NCBI GenBank assembly: GCA_003599255.1 | Contig: QZJF01000005.1 | Span: 1-32,984 of the forward strand | DNA from: a candidate division WWE3 bacterium | Lineage (GTDB): Bacteria; Patescibacteriota; WWE3; UBA101185; UBA10185 | Direction: 5' to 3' | DNA: 32,984 nucleotides | Part shown: positions 26,187 to 32,984 of the stretch, one piece after another | How the letters are laid out: every line of letters begins with the position of its first letter | Position numbering within the stretch: the first letter of the stretch is position 1 | Position numbers and translations under genes: made by a program | Notes under the pieces: model-generated | The model's database searches: none | What the model saw: the letters and a program-made list of their open reading frames with translations, nothing else | Told to the model about the DNA's origin: nothing

Positions 26187-27347
26187 TTACCTGATGCTGA
26201 CGGTATAAAGATCAATCTGATTATTTGACTTAAATGAGGTGGAAATAATTACTTTGTCTCCGCCCGGGGTACTGTACACATTGTCCGAAAGAAGCGTGTT
26301 GCTGTATATCTCGGTTTTGTTTGTGCCGTCTATTCTGATCAGGCTTATTACACCTCTTTTTTCAACCACGGGATCACCCTCAACCAGTATCAGGTGAAAG
26401 CTATCCGAGTACCAGCTGATTTTAGGCTGAGGATCGGCCGAATTCAGCTCAAATACCAGATTTTCAACCTTTTCTCCAATAGGTATGGGTTTCTCAAGGT
26501 TGTACACTTTATATGTCGTTTTGTCGCCGTTTTGCTGAACGTGTAAAAATTTCTTTTCATCAGGTGACCAAATAGCATTGTCGGAAAGACCCAGGTCTCT
26601 TATGTCTTGGTCAATTTCCAGCTTTTCAAGTGATTCAACCCTTTTTTGTTCGATAATTTTGCGCCATGTTTCCCTGACAAGGTTTGGAGAAGCGGTTGTT
26701 TCTGCTGTGTTCTTTTGCAGATCCACAAGATAGTAGACACTGTTAGGACCTTCCATCAAAATATTTGTTTCGTCAGGAGACCACTCCATTAACACACCTT
26801 GTGAAAATTTGTTCACTCGCGTGTCTTTAATTGCCACGTTCGGATTTGATTTAAACAAACTGATTCCCCCGAAGCCACCCAAGGGGACCACGTAAATACC
26901 AGGTTCCGCGTCATCTTCTGAGAAATATGCGAGTTTATTCATTGTAGGTGAAATTATTGGTAAACGGGCACCGGTGTTTGTCAGTGGCTCGATTCTTGGG
27001 CTTTGCGATACAAGGACTGCTGTGATGTCAGTAACAAGTTCAGGAAAAACCTCTATCTCTTTTTCCCAGTCAACAAACCCCTTTCTTACAATTTTTAGGG
27101 TATGCATCCCGGGTTCAATACCGGCAATGGTGTCGTTTGTCGCAGTAACTATCTCTCCGTCCAGATATACTGTAGCTGCCTCTGGGATAGACTTGGCATT
27201 GACCATTCCCGTCTGGGTCAAGTCTATGGTCTTTTCCTCGCTTTTTTGAAGTCTGTACCCGGATGTGTAAAGATACAGTACTGTTGAAATTCCTAAAATT
27301 ATTGCTAATGTTAGAATTGTTTGTAGAAGATCTTTGACTTTATTCAC
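26187..27347 (-). CDS. PEGA-domain protein with TolB/WD40-like C-terminal repeats
   Basis: 'SIPEAATVYLDGEIVTATNDTIAGIEPGMHTLKIVRKGFVDWEKEIEV' PEGA; 'SPTMNKLAYFSEDD', 'WSPDETNILM', 'WSPDEKKFLHV' repeats. Confidence 0.82.
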   Translation of the reverse strand: MNKVKDLLQTILTLAIILGISTVLYLYTSGYRLQKSEEKTIDLTQTGMVNAKSIPEAATVYLDGEIVTATNDTIAGIEPGMHTLKIVRKGFVDWEKEIEVFPELVTDITAVLVSQSPRIEPLTNTGARLPIISPTMNKLAYFSEDDAEPGIYVVPLGGFGGISLFKSNPNVAIKDTRVNKFSQGVLMEWSPDETNILMEGPNSVYYLVDLQKNTAETTASPNLVRETWRKIIEQKRVESLEKLEIDQDIRDLGLSDNAIWSPDEKKFLHVQQNGDKTTYKVYNLEKPIPIGEKVENLVFELNSADPQPKISWYSDSFHLILVEGDPVVEKRGVISLIRIDGTNKTEIYSNTLLSDNVYSTPGGDKVIISTSFKSNNQIDLYTVSIR

Positions 27348-27416
27348 AGATGCATTTTATCAAATTACTGCCCGGCTGTAATGTAACAGTCGGAGGGATT
27401 CTGCCCGAATAATAAT

Positions 27417-28421
27417 ATGTTTGGAAAAAAAATTGCTATAGATTTAGGTACGGCCAACTCTTTAGTCTATGTTTCCGGAAGGGGAATAGTGTTAAGGGAA
27501 CCCACTGTTGTAGCGGTGTCTATCGACGAAGAGAGAGTGGTAGCTGTGGGAAGCGAGGCCAGAGAAATGCTGGGGAAGACTCCTGAGAATATTACTGCCA
27601 CAAAACCTTTGAAAGATGGTGTCATCGCCGATTATGTTGTAACTGAGGCACTTCTCAGGTATTTCATAAATAAAGTAATGGGCCGTTACAGATTTGTCCG
27701 GCCGGACGTGATTATTTCAATACCAGCGGGGGCAACCTCTGTAGAGGCGCGGGCTGTTCTGGAAGCGGCGTATTCGGCCGGAGCAAAGCGTGCGTTTCTC
27801 ATACCTGAACCCCTGGCAGCTGCAATAGGGGCAGGTCTTCCAATTTCCGAGCCCTCCGGCAATATGATAGTGAATATTGGGGGAGGTACTACCGAAATTG
27901 CAATAGTGTCACTTTACGGCATGGTTGTTCATGGTAGCGTAAGGGTTGGAGGTAACGTGTTGGACGAAACAATAGCGACTCATATCAGGAGAAAATACGG
28001 ACTTGTGATAGGCGATAACACGGCCGAGCGGGTTAAGATGGAGATAGGGCAGGCTATTTCTCCGCAAAAAGATAGAATGATGGAAGTCAAAGGCCGGGAC
28101 TCTGTTACGGGTTTTCCCAAAACAATTACGGTCAGCGCTTCCGAAATCGCCGGTTGTATGGCGCAGCCGCTTACTCAAATTGCCCAGGCAATCAAGACAG
28201 TACTGGAAAAAACACCACCGGAGCTTTCGTCTGACATAATAGATAAAGGTATAGTTCTTAGCGGGGGGACGGCTTTACTTGGGGATCTTGATAAGCACAT
28301 TTCCGAGTATACGGGAGTCCCGGTCCACATAGCGGACGATCCATTATTATGTGTTGTAAAAGGTTTAAGTAAAGCTTTGGATAACCTTGATACATTTAGC
28401 AAAAGTATGATAAAGAGGTAA
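27417..28421 (+). CDS. mreB: Rod-shape determining protein MreB
   Basis: 'KKIAIDLGTANSLVYVSGRGIVLREPTVVA', 'MIVNIGGGTTEIAIVSLYGMV', 'GIVLSGGTALLGDLDKHI'. Confidence 0.95.
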   Translation: MFGKKIAIDLGTANSLVYVSGRGIVLREPTVVAVSIDEERVVAVGSEAREMLGKTPENITATKPLKDGVIADYVVTEALLRYFINKVMGRYRFVRPDVIISIPAGATSVEARAVLEAAYSAGAKRAFLIPEPLAAAIGAGLPISEPSGNMIVNIGGGTTEIAIVSLYGMVVHGSVRVGGNVLDETIATHIRRKYGLVIGDNTAERVKMEIGQAISPQKDRMMEVKGRDSVTGFPKTITVSASEIAGCMAQPLTQIAQAIKTVLEKTPPELSSDIIDKGIVLSGGTALLGDLDKHISEYTGVPVHIADDPLLCVVKGLSKALDNLDTFSKSMIKR

Positions 28422-28427
28422 TTTTAT

Positions 28428-29324
28428 ATGCTTAATCTTGACGCAAAATATATCTTAAATACCAAAATCAATACAGGTCTTGATATGAAAGATGTACTCT
28501 CAGTCATTGAAAACAAATATTTAACCGATGGTAATACTCATTATGTCTGTACCACAAATCCCGAATTTATAATGCTGGCACAGCAAGATAAAGAATTCCT
28601 GGACATTATTAATAACTCTGACCTTTCTCTGCCGGATGGTGCAGGAGTCCTTCAAGCAATTGATTATCTTGATGATGTTTCACATTATGAAAAGAACGTA
28701 TTGTATCCGATAAGGTGTCTCTTAAAAGGTTTTAAAATTGGGTTGGGTTCATTTAAAAATGATCAATATGTAAGGAGGAAAATAAGGGGCGTCGAATTGG
28801 TAGACAACTTATGCCAACTCTCTTCGGAAAAAAGGTACTCAGTTTTTTTACTAGGAGGAAGGCTGAAAGACAAACGAGGACGCTTAATCGAAAGCACGGA
28901 CAAAGACATTGCTGAATTAGCTGCCCAAAAACTCACCGAAAAATACCCCGGAATAAATATTATTGGTGCTTCGTCTAAATTTCATAGATCTGCACAAGAT
29001 GATGAGATAACTTTAAGATACATAAAAGACTGTATGTCAAAACATAATACGTCACATTTAGACTTTTTATTTGTTGCTTATGAACAGGGTCATCAAGAAA
29101 AATGGATCGTAAGAAATGCACATAAAATTAATGCAAAAGTATCCATAGGTGTAGGGAGTACTCTAGATTACATGGCAGGTACTATGAAATATAGCCCAAA
29201 TATATATAATAGATTGAATTTAGAGTGGTTATATAAATTAATTACTCAACCGTGGCGTTTAAAGCGTATTATCAATGCTTTTCCTCTATTTCCTTTCCGC
29301 GTTTTTATTGACTCTTTACAATAA
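28428..29324 (+). CDS. WecG/TagA/CpsF family glycosyltransferase
   Basis: 'VCTTNPEFIMLAQQDKEFLDIINNSDLSLPDGAGV', 'FLLGGRLKD', 'IGVGSTLDYMAGTMKYSPNIYNRLNLEWLYKLITQPWRLKR'. Confidence 0.9.
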   Translation: MLNLDAKYILNTKINTGLDMKDVLSVIENKYLTDGNTHYVCTTNPEFIMLAQQDKEFLDIINNSDLSLPDGAGVLQAIDYLDDVSHYEKNVLYPIRCLLKGFKIGLGSFKNDQYVRRKIRGVELVDNLCQLSSEKRYSVFLLGGRLKDKRGRLIESTDKDIAELAAQKLTEKYPGINIIGASSKFHRSAQDDEITLRYIKDCMSKHNTSHLDFLFVAYEQGHQEKWIVRNAHKINAKVSIGVGSTLDYMAGTMKYSPNIYNRLNLEWLYKLITQPWRLKRIINAFPLFPFRVFIDSLQ

Positions 29325-29354
29325 ATTACATCTAATCACATTTCGTTGCATCTA

Positions 29355-29366
29355 TTGACATGTCAA
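29355..29366. promoter_or_regulatory. 12-bp perfect palindrome TTGACATGTCAA containing a -35 hexamer
   Basis: TTGACA-18-TGTATT-AAATT-ATG; palindrome overlaps the -35 of the HTH gene. Confidence 0.6.
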
Positions 29367-29389
29367 TAATCTTATGGTTGTATTAAATT

Positions 29390-30301
29390 ATGATACAACT
29401 TGAAGAAAAACTTTATACGTCAACCGAAGTCGCTGAAATTTTAGGTGTAAGTTTAAGATCTGTTTACAGATATTTAGAAGAAAATAAACTCCAAGCGGAG
29501 GTAAAGACTGCAACTGGCAGACATAGATTTTCCAAGCAAAATATACTTGATTTCTTATACCCTAATGGAATAGATAAGCCCGCAGTTACACTTGAAGAGA
29601 AGAAAGAAACTCTAGGTCAGACAAAAGTGACACTAGACGAAAATATAGTTGAAAAAGATACAAATGTTGAAGAAACTAACCAAGATGAGAATGTTTTGGA
29701 AACACCTGAAGAGGAGCCAATCGATTGGTTAGCAAAATTTAGAGAAGCGGCCAAGAAATTTAGAGAAGAGTCTGACGAGCAGCCTGCTGCGGAAGCTGCG
29801 GTAGAACCCGTGACCCAGCCTGATGAACCTAAAGTAGTAGAAGTAATTGAACAGGAATTTGTGCAAGAGACAGTCACTCAATTTTCCGAACCCGTAAAAC
29901 CCAAAGAAGCCGTTTCCAATAAATACTATTATAGAAGCGGGTTGGGTGGTCTAAAGGATATTGCCCAAAACATTGATAAAAATTCAAGAACATCTTTTTT
30001 AGATTATGCGTTTACCCTAAATGCTGGTTTGTCGCTTTTCAAACCCATTAAGCCTTTCTCCATGCTTCATGTGTATGTAAGACCCAATGATCTTTCCTTT
30101 TTCGAGAAAACATTGGCACTTACACCTAGCGAAGAAAGCAATGCACAGCTTTGCCTGTTGGTGTCAGATGACAATGCCATCTATTCCGGGCGTGAAGAAC
30201 TCCACGGACTCTTTGTAGTCTCTAAGGAAAGATTATCACACGATATAAAAACAATAGGGGATGGCGCCCTTTCATCTGAAGCTCAGTCAGTACTGGGATA
30301 G
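29390..30301 (+). CDS. HTH (MerR/excisionase-type) DNA-binding protein with acidic linker and C-terminal domain
   Basis: 'LYTSTEVAEILGVSLRSVYRYLEENKLQAEVKTATGRHRFSKQNILDFLYP', then E/P-rich linker. Confidence 0.78.
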   Translation: MIQLEEKLYTSTEVAEILGVSLRSVYRYLEENKLQAEVKTATGRHRFSKQNILDFLYPNGIDKPAVTLEEKKETLGQTKVTLDENIVEKDTNVEETNQDENVLETPEEEPIDWLAKFREAAKKFREESDEQPAAEAAVEPVTQPDEPKVVEVIEQEFVQETVTQFSEPVKPKEAVSNKYYYRSGLGGLKDIAQNIDKNSRTSFLDYAFTLNAGLSLFKPIKPFSMLHVYVRPNDLSFFEKTLALTPSEESNAQLCLLVSDDNAIYSGREELHGLFVVSKERLSHDIKTIGDGALSSEAQSVLG

Positions 30302-30360
30302 CGCTTGATTTTCCAAAGTTATATATAGGCATAAAAATATTTGATAGAATGGATACACTT

Positions 30361-31926
30361 ATGGCCTTTACTCAGAAGAAAAGTAAGGTTCGCGAAGAAG
30401 AACAGGAAAAAACAAGAAGTCTTAAGATCTTGTTAGTTGCAACGGAAGCCGCTCCCTATGTTACAGTAGGTGGAGCGTCGGCCGTTATAAATCATTTATC
30501 AAAATCTCTTCAGTCACTGGGACATTCTGTAGCTATATTTATCCCCAAATTTGGTTTTATTGACGAGGAAAAATATGGTATTGAGATGGTATATGAGGGT
30601 TTACAAGTTCCGACTGATGACGAAAATATCCCTTTTTTAACCTGCAACGTTAAATGTGCCAAATGCGAAGCAGGCATGCCCATATATTTTCTGGAGAATC
30701 AGGAGTATTACGAAAAGCGCGCAAACGTATATAGTTACAGCGATGACCCGACAAGGTGGACCTTGTTATCCAGGGGAGTTCTTGAGTTTGTTTCAAAAGG
30801 GATTTTTGTTCCGGATGTTATTCACTGTAACGATTGGCACACAGGGATAGTTCCCAATTATTTAAAAACTGCTTACGTAAAAGATCCGATACTATCAAAT
30901 ATTGCCACAGTATATACCATTCATAATCTCGCGTTTCAAGGGATGTTTGATCACAAACATGTTACTGAAATGGATTACGATGACGGCAAATCTCCGGTCG
31001 CATCATTTTTCTCGCCACGGCTGAACAAACAGAATTTCATGAAAAGAGGAATCATTTATGCGGATGCGGTAAATACCGTATCCAAGACGTATTCAAAAGA
31101 AATTCTTACTCCGGAGTTCGGAGAAGGTTTGGATAAACTTTTACTTGAGTTAAAAGGAAAGATCTTCGGTATAGTCAACGGGATTGACTATGAGGAGTTT
31201 GACCCGGCTAAAGATAATTTTATTGAAAAGAACTTTTCTATTGATACCTTAGAAGATCGCGCGGAAAACAAAGTTGCTGTACAGAAAGAATATGACTTGC
31301 CGGTGAAGCCGGAAGTTCCTGTCTTTGGTTTTGTGGGTAGGCTGGACAATATGAAGGGAGTGGATTTAATGGTTCAGACTCTGAGGCATGTGTTAAATGA
31401 TTACGAAATTCAATTTGTTCAGGTTGGGGGCGGTGACGGAGGTCTGGCCGAGATGCTAAGACAACTGAAAAATGAGTATCCCGGAAATGTAGGCATTCAT
31501 CCTTATCCCAATTTCACTCTTCCTCGTTTGTTGTTTGCCGGTTGTGATTGTATTTTATATCCATCCCGATTTGAGCCTTGTGGTATTGTCCAGATAGAAG
31601 CGATGAGATTTGGGGCTATCCCAATTGTCCGCAGAGTAGGGGGACTTGCAGATACAGTAAAGGACTTTGATTCCGGGACCGGAGCAGGTACGGGTTTTGT
31701 GTTCAATAAGTTTAATGAGTTCTCTTTGTATGGGCAAATTGTTCGGGCGATAGAAATATATAAAAACAAGCCGCTTTGGCTGAAACTTCAGAAAAATGCT
31801 ATGAGATCAGACTTCAGCTGGGAATATAGCGCAAAAGAGTACGTCAAGCTATATGAACGCGCCCTCACTTTTAAGACTAAATCCAACATCCGCGAGCGTT
31901 TATATGCTCATACACAACGCATGTAA
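30361..31926 (+). CDS. glgA: Glycogen/starch synthase (GT5)
   Basis: 'LKILLVATEAAPYVTVGGASAVINHLSKSLQSLGH', 'VIHCNDWHTGIVPNYLKT', 'GFVGRLDNMKGVDLM', 'ILYPSRFEPCGIVQIEAMRFGAIPIVRRVGGLADTV'; ATG 30349 overlaps the -10, so ATG 30361 preferred. Confidence 0.92.
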   Translation: MAFTQKKSKVREEEQEKTRSLKILLVATEAAPYVTVGGASAVINHLSKSLQSLGHSVAIFIPKFGFIDEEKYGIEMVYEGLQVPTDDENIPFLTCNVKCAKCEAGMPIYFLENQEYYEKRANVYSYSDDPTRWTLLSRGVLEFVSKGIFVPDVIHCNDWHTGIVPNYLKTAYVKDPILSNIATVYTIHNLAFQGMFDHKHVTEMDYDDGKSPVASFFSPRLNKQNFMKRGIIYADAVNTVSKTYSKEILTPEFGEGLDKLLLELKGKIFGIVNGIDYEEFDPAKDNFIEKNFSIDTLEDRAENKVAVQKEYDLPVKPEVPVFGFVGRLDNMKGVDLMVQTLRHVLNDYEIQFVQVGGGDGGLAEMLRQLKNEYPGNVGIHPYPNFTLPRLLFAGCDCILYPSRFEPCGIVQIEAMRFGAIPIVRRVGGLADTVKDFDSGTGAGTGFVFNKFNEFSLYGQIVRAIEIYKNKPLWLKLQKNAMRSDFSWEYSAKEYVKLYERALTFKTKSNIRERLYAHTQRM

Positions 31927-31944
31927 GGCGCTAAATACCCTAAA

Positions 31945-31973
31945 TTGACAAACCTATATGTTTTTGCTATTAT
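31945..31973 (+). promoter_or_regulatory. Promoter TTGACA-17-TATTAT for the intergenic RNA
   Basis: TTGACA 31945-31950, TATTAT 31968-31973. Confidence 0.82.
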
Positions 31974-31979
31974 GCAAGG

Positions 31980-32083
31980 GTAATTTTTGGGAGGCCTCTC
32001 CTGGAAGGGACATTAAAGTTTCTTAAACTGTGGGCAGGAGTTTACGAAACCGTCTCTTTCAGGGTAGACCTCCTAATTTTTTT
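31980..32083 (+). ncRNA. Candidate rod-shaped small RNA (unassigned family)
   Basis: Nested helices: 31987-31994/32069-32076, 32000-32011/32052-32063, 32018-32022/32046-32050, 32024-32029/32039-32044; apical loop GTGGGCAGG; seven Ts at 32077-32083; own promoter. Confidence 0.75.
32077..32083 (+). terminator. Poly-T tract ending the structured RNA (Rho-independent-like)
   Basis: TTTTTTT directly after the closing helix ...CCTCCTAA. Confidence 0.65.
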
Positions 32084-32091
32084 AGAAGGTT

Positions 32092-32120
32092 TTGACATAA
32101 ATACTCATTTAGGCAATAAT
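32092..32120 (+). promoter_or_regulatory. Promoter TTGACA-17-AATAAT for GH57 gene
   Basis: TTGACA 32092-32097, AATAAT 32115-32120, ATG at 32136. Confidence 0.75.
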
Positions 32121-32135
32121 TTACGATGTGAACCT

Positions 32136-32984
32136 ATGAACTTAGCTTTTGTTTTGCATTTATATCAACCGCCGACTCAAAGTGAGTCTGCACTAAAAAC
32201 CATTGTCGCTGAATCTTATATTCCGCTTCTTAAACTTATTAAAAATAAAAGTGACACTTCGTTTACGTTAAATGTACCTTTGAGTGTACTCGAATTGCTT
32301 GATAAGTATGGCTATACAGAGGTAATAAATACAATTAAGGATTTAGTAGAGCTAGAAAAAATCGAGCTTACCGGATCAGGAGCATACCATCCTCTGCTTA
32401 CTAAAATTAGTGAGAAGAATGTATATCAACAAATCATACTCAATGAGTACGGACAAGGCTACTATTTTGGAGCTCGGCAGGGATTTGAGGGAGAAAATTC
32501 AATACTCATCAAAAATTTAAAAGGATTTTTTCCTCCGGAATTATGTATTAATATGAAATTAATTGATATTCTCAATGACTTAGACTATGAATGGGTGCTG
32601 ATAGATTCCTCAGCTCTAGATGAAAATTCGGAGGGTTCTATCTTTAAAGTGGGGGGACACAAAATAAACCTGGTAAAAAGAGACACCGATTTAAGTAATA
32701 TTTTAGCTTTTAAAAGAGACGCGGTAATAGACGACATAGTTAAATATGTCATGAATTTACGTACAGAGGCAGCAGTTATAGCGTTAGACGCTGAGACATT
32801 CGGACATCATAATAAAGATGGCATTTATCTTTTAGATTTGCTTATCGATAAACTTCATCAAATTAATGTCAAAATCATAAATATAAGCACACTTGTTTCA
32901 CAAACAGAGTCAAAGGATATAAATACAGTACTTGAATCGACATGGGCATTTGAAAAAGGAGGTATACATATGGATATATATCGC
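32136..32984 (+). CDS. GH57-family glycoside hydrolase, 3'-truncated by window end
   Basis: Open frame of 283 codons to window edge: MNLAFVLHLYQPPTQSE..., 'IELTGSGAYHPLL', 'AAVIALDAETFGHHNKDG'; absent from ORF track because no stop is present. Confidence 0.82.
   Translation, partial: MNLAFVLHLYQPPTQSESALKTIVAESYIPLLKLIKNKSDTSFTLNVPLSVLELLDKYGYTEVINTIKDLVELEKIELTGSGAYHPLLTKISEKNVYQQIILNEYGQGYYFGARQGFEGENSILIKNLKGFFPPELCINMKLIDILNDLDYEWVLIDSSALDENSEGSIFKVGGHKINLVKRDTDLSNILAFKRDAVIDDIVKYVMNLRTEAAVIALDAETFGHHNKDGIYLLDLLIDKLHQINVKIINISTLVSQTESKDINTVLESTWAFEKGGIHMDIYR

Noticed and set aside
27368-27407. Direct repeat CTGCCCG upstream of mreB (27368 and 27401)
   Set aside because: Only 7 bp, single pair; too short to support as a regulatory element.
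31980-32083. SRP 4.5S or 6S RNA assignment
   Set aside because: Apical loop is GTGGGCAGG, not the SRP GGAA tetraloop context, and the molecule is shorter and lacks the clear central bubble expected of 6S; left unassigned pending cmscan.
1-32984. CRISPR array, transposon, prophage or toxin-antitoxin module
   Set aside because: No regularly spaced repeat-spacer series, transposase, integrase, phage structural gene or recognisable TA pair; the only tandem repeats are the short ones listed.

Overview
This 33 kb window is a dense, AT-rich bacterial chromosome segment. Gene content suggests Candidate Phyla Radiation/Patescibacteria (inference from divergent Adk/Ndk, split ComEC, sparse Shine-Dalgarno sites and sortase/LPXTG plus TPR-Wzy style proteins; not tested phylogenetically). 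I recognise a giant GT-C/YfhO-like membrane protein, galE, an acidic LPKTG surface protein next to a sortase, rho, a LysM/M23 peptidase, obgE, tRNA-Ala, a stand-alone Gre-factor-like coiled coil, a Wzy/TPR membrane protein, a DNA-uptake block (membrane-anchored MerR-like gene divergent from dprA, comM, an ArsR-type gene, comEA, comEC split in two, argS), a metallophosphoesterase, ndk, a divergent adk, tRNA-Ser/Arg/Pro, a second sortase, a PEGA protein, mreB, a WecG/TagA glycosyltransferase, an HTH protein, glgA and a 3'-truncated GH57 gene missing from the ORF track. Best leads: (1) a shared start-proximal motif TGTAWATTGT immediately before dprA, the ArsR gene and comEA, plus two tandem pairs of GCGGTAAATAT upstream of comEA, suggesting a dedicated DNA-uptake regulon; (2) a compact promoter-hairpin-polyT unit between glgA and the GH57 gene encoding a rod-like RNA of about 100 nt; (3) a 95-aa stand-alone Gre N-terminal-like protein keeping the catalytic DLxEN tip; (4) widespread apparently leaderless promoters, several with an extended -10.
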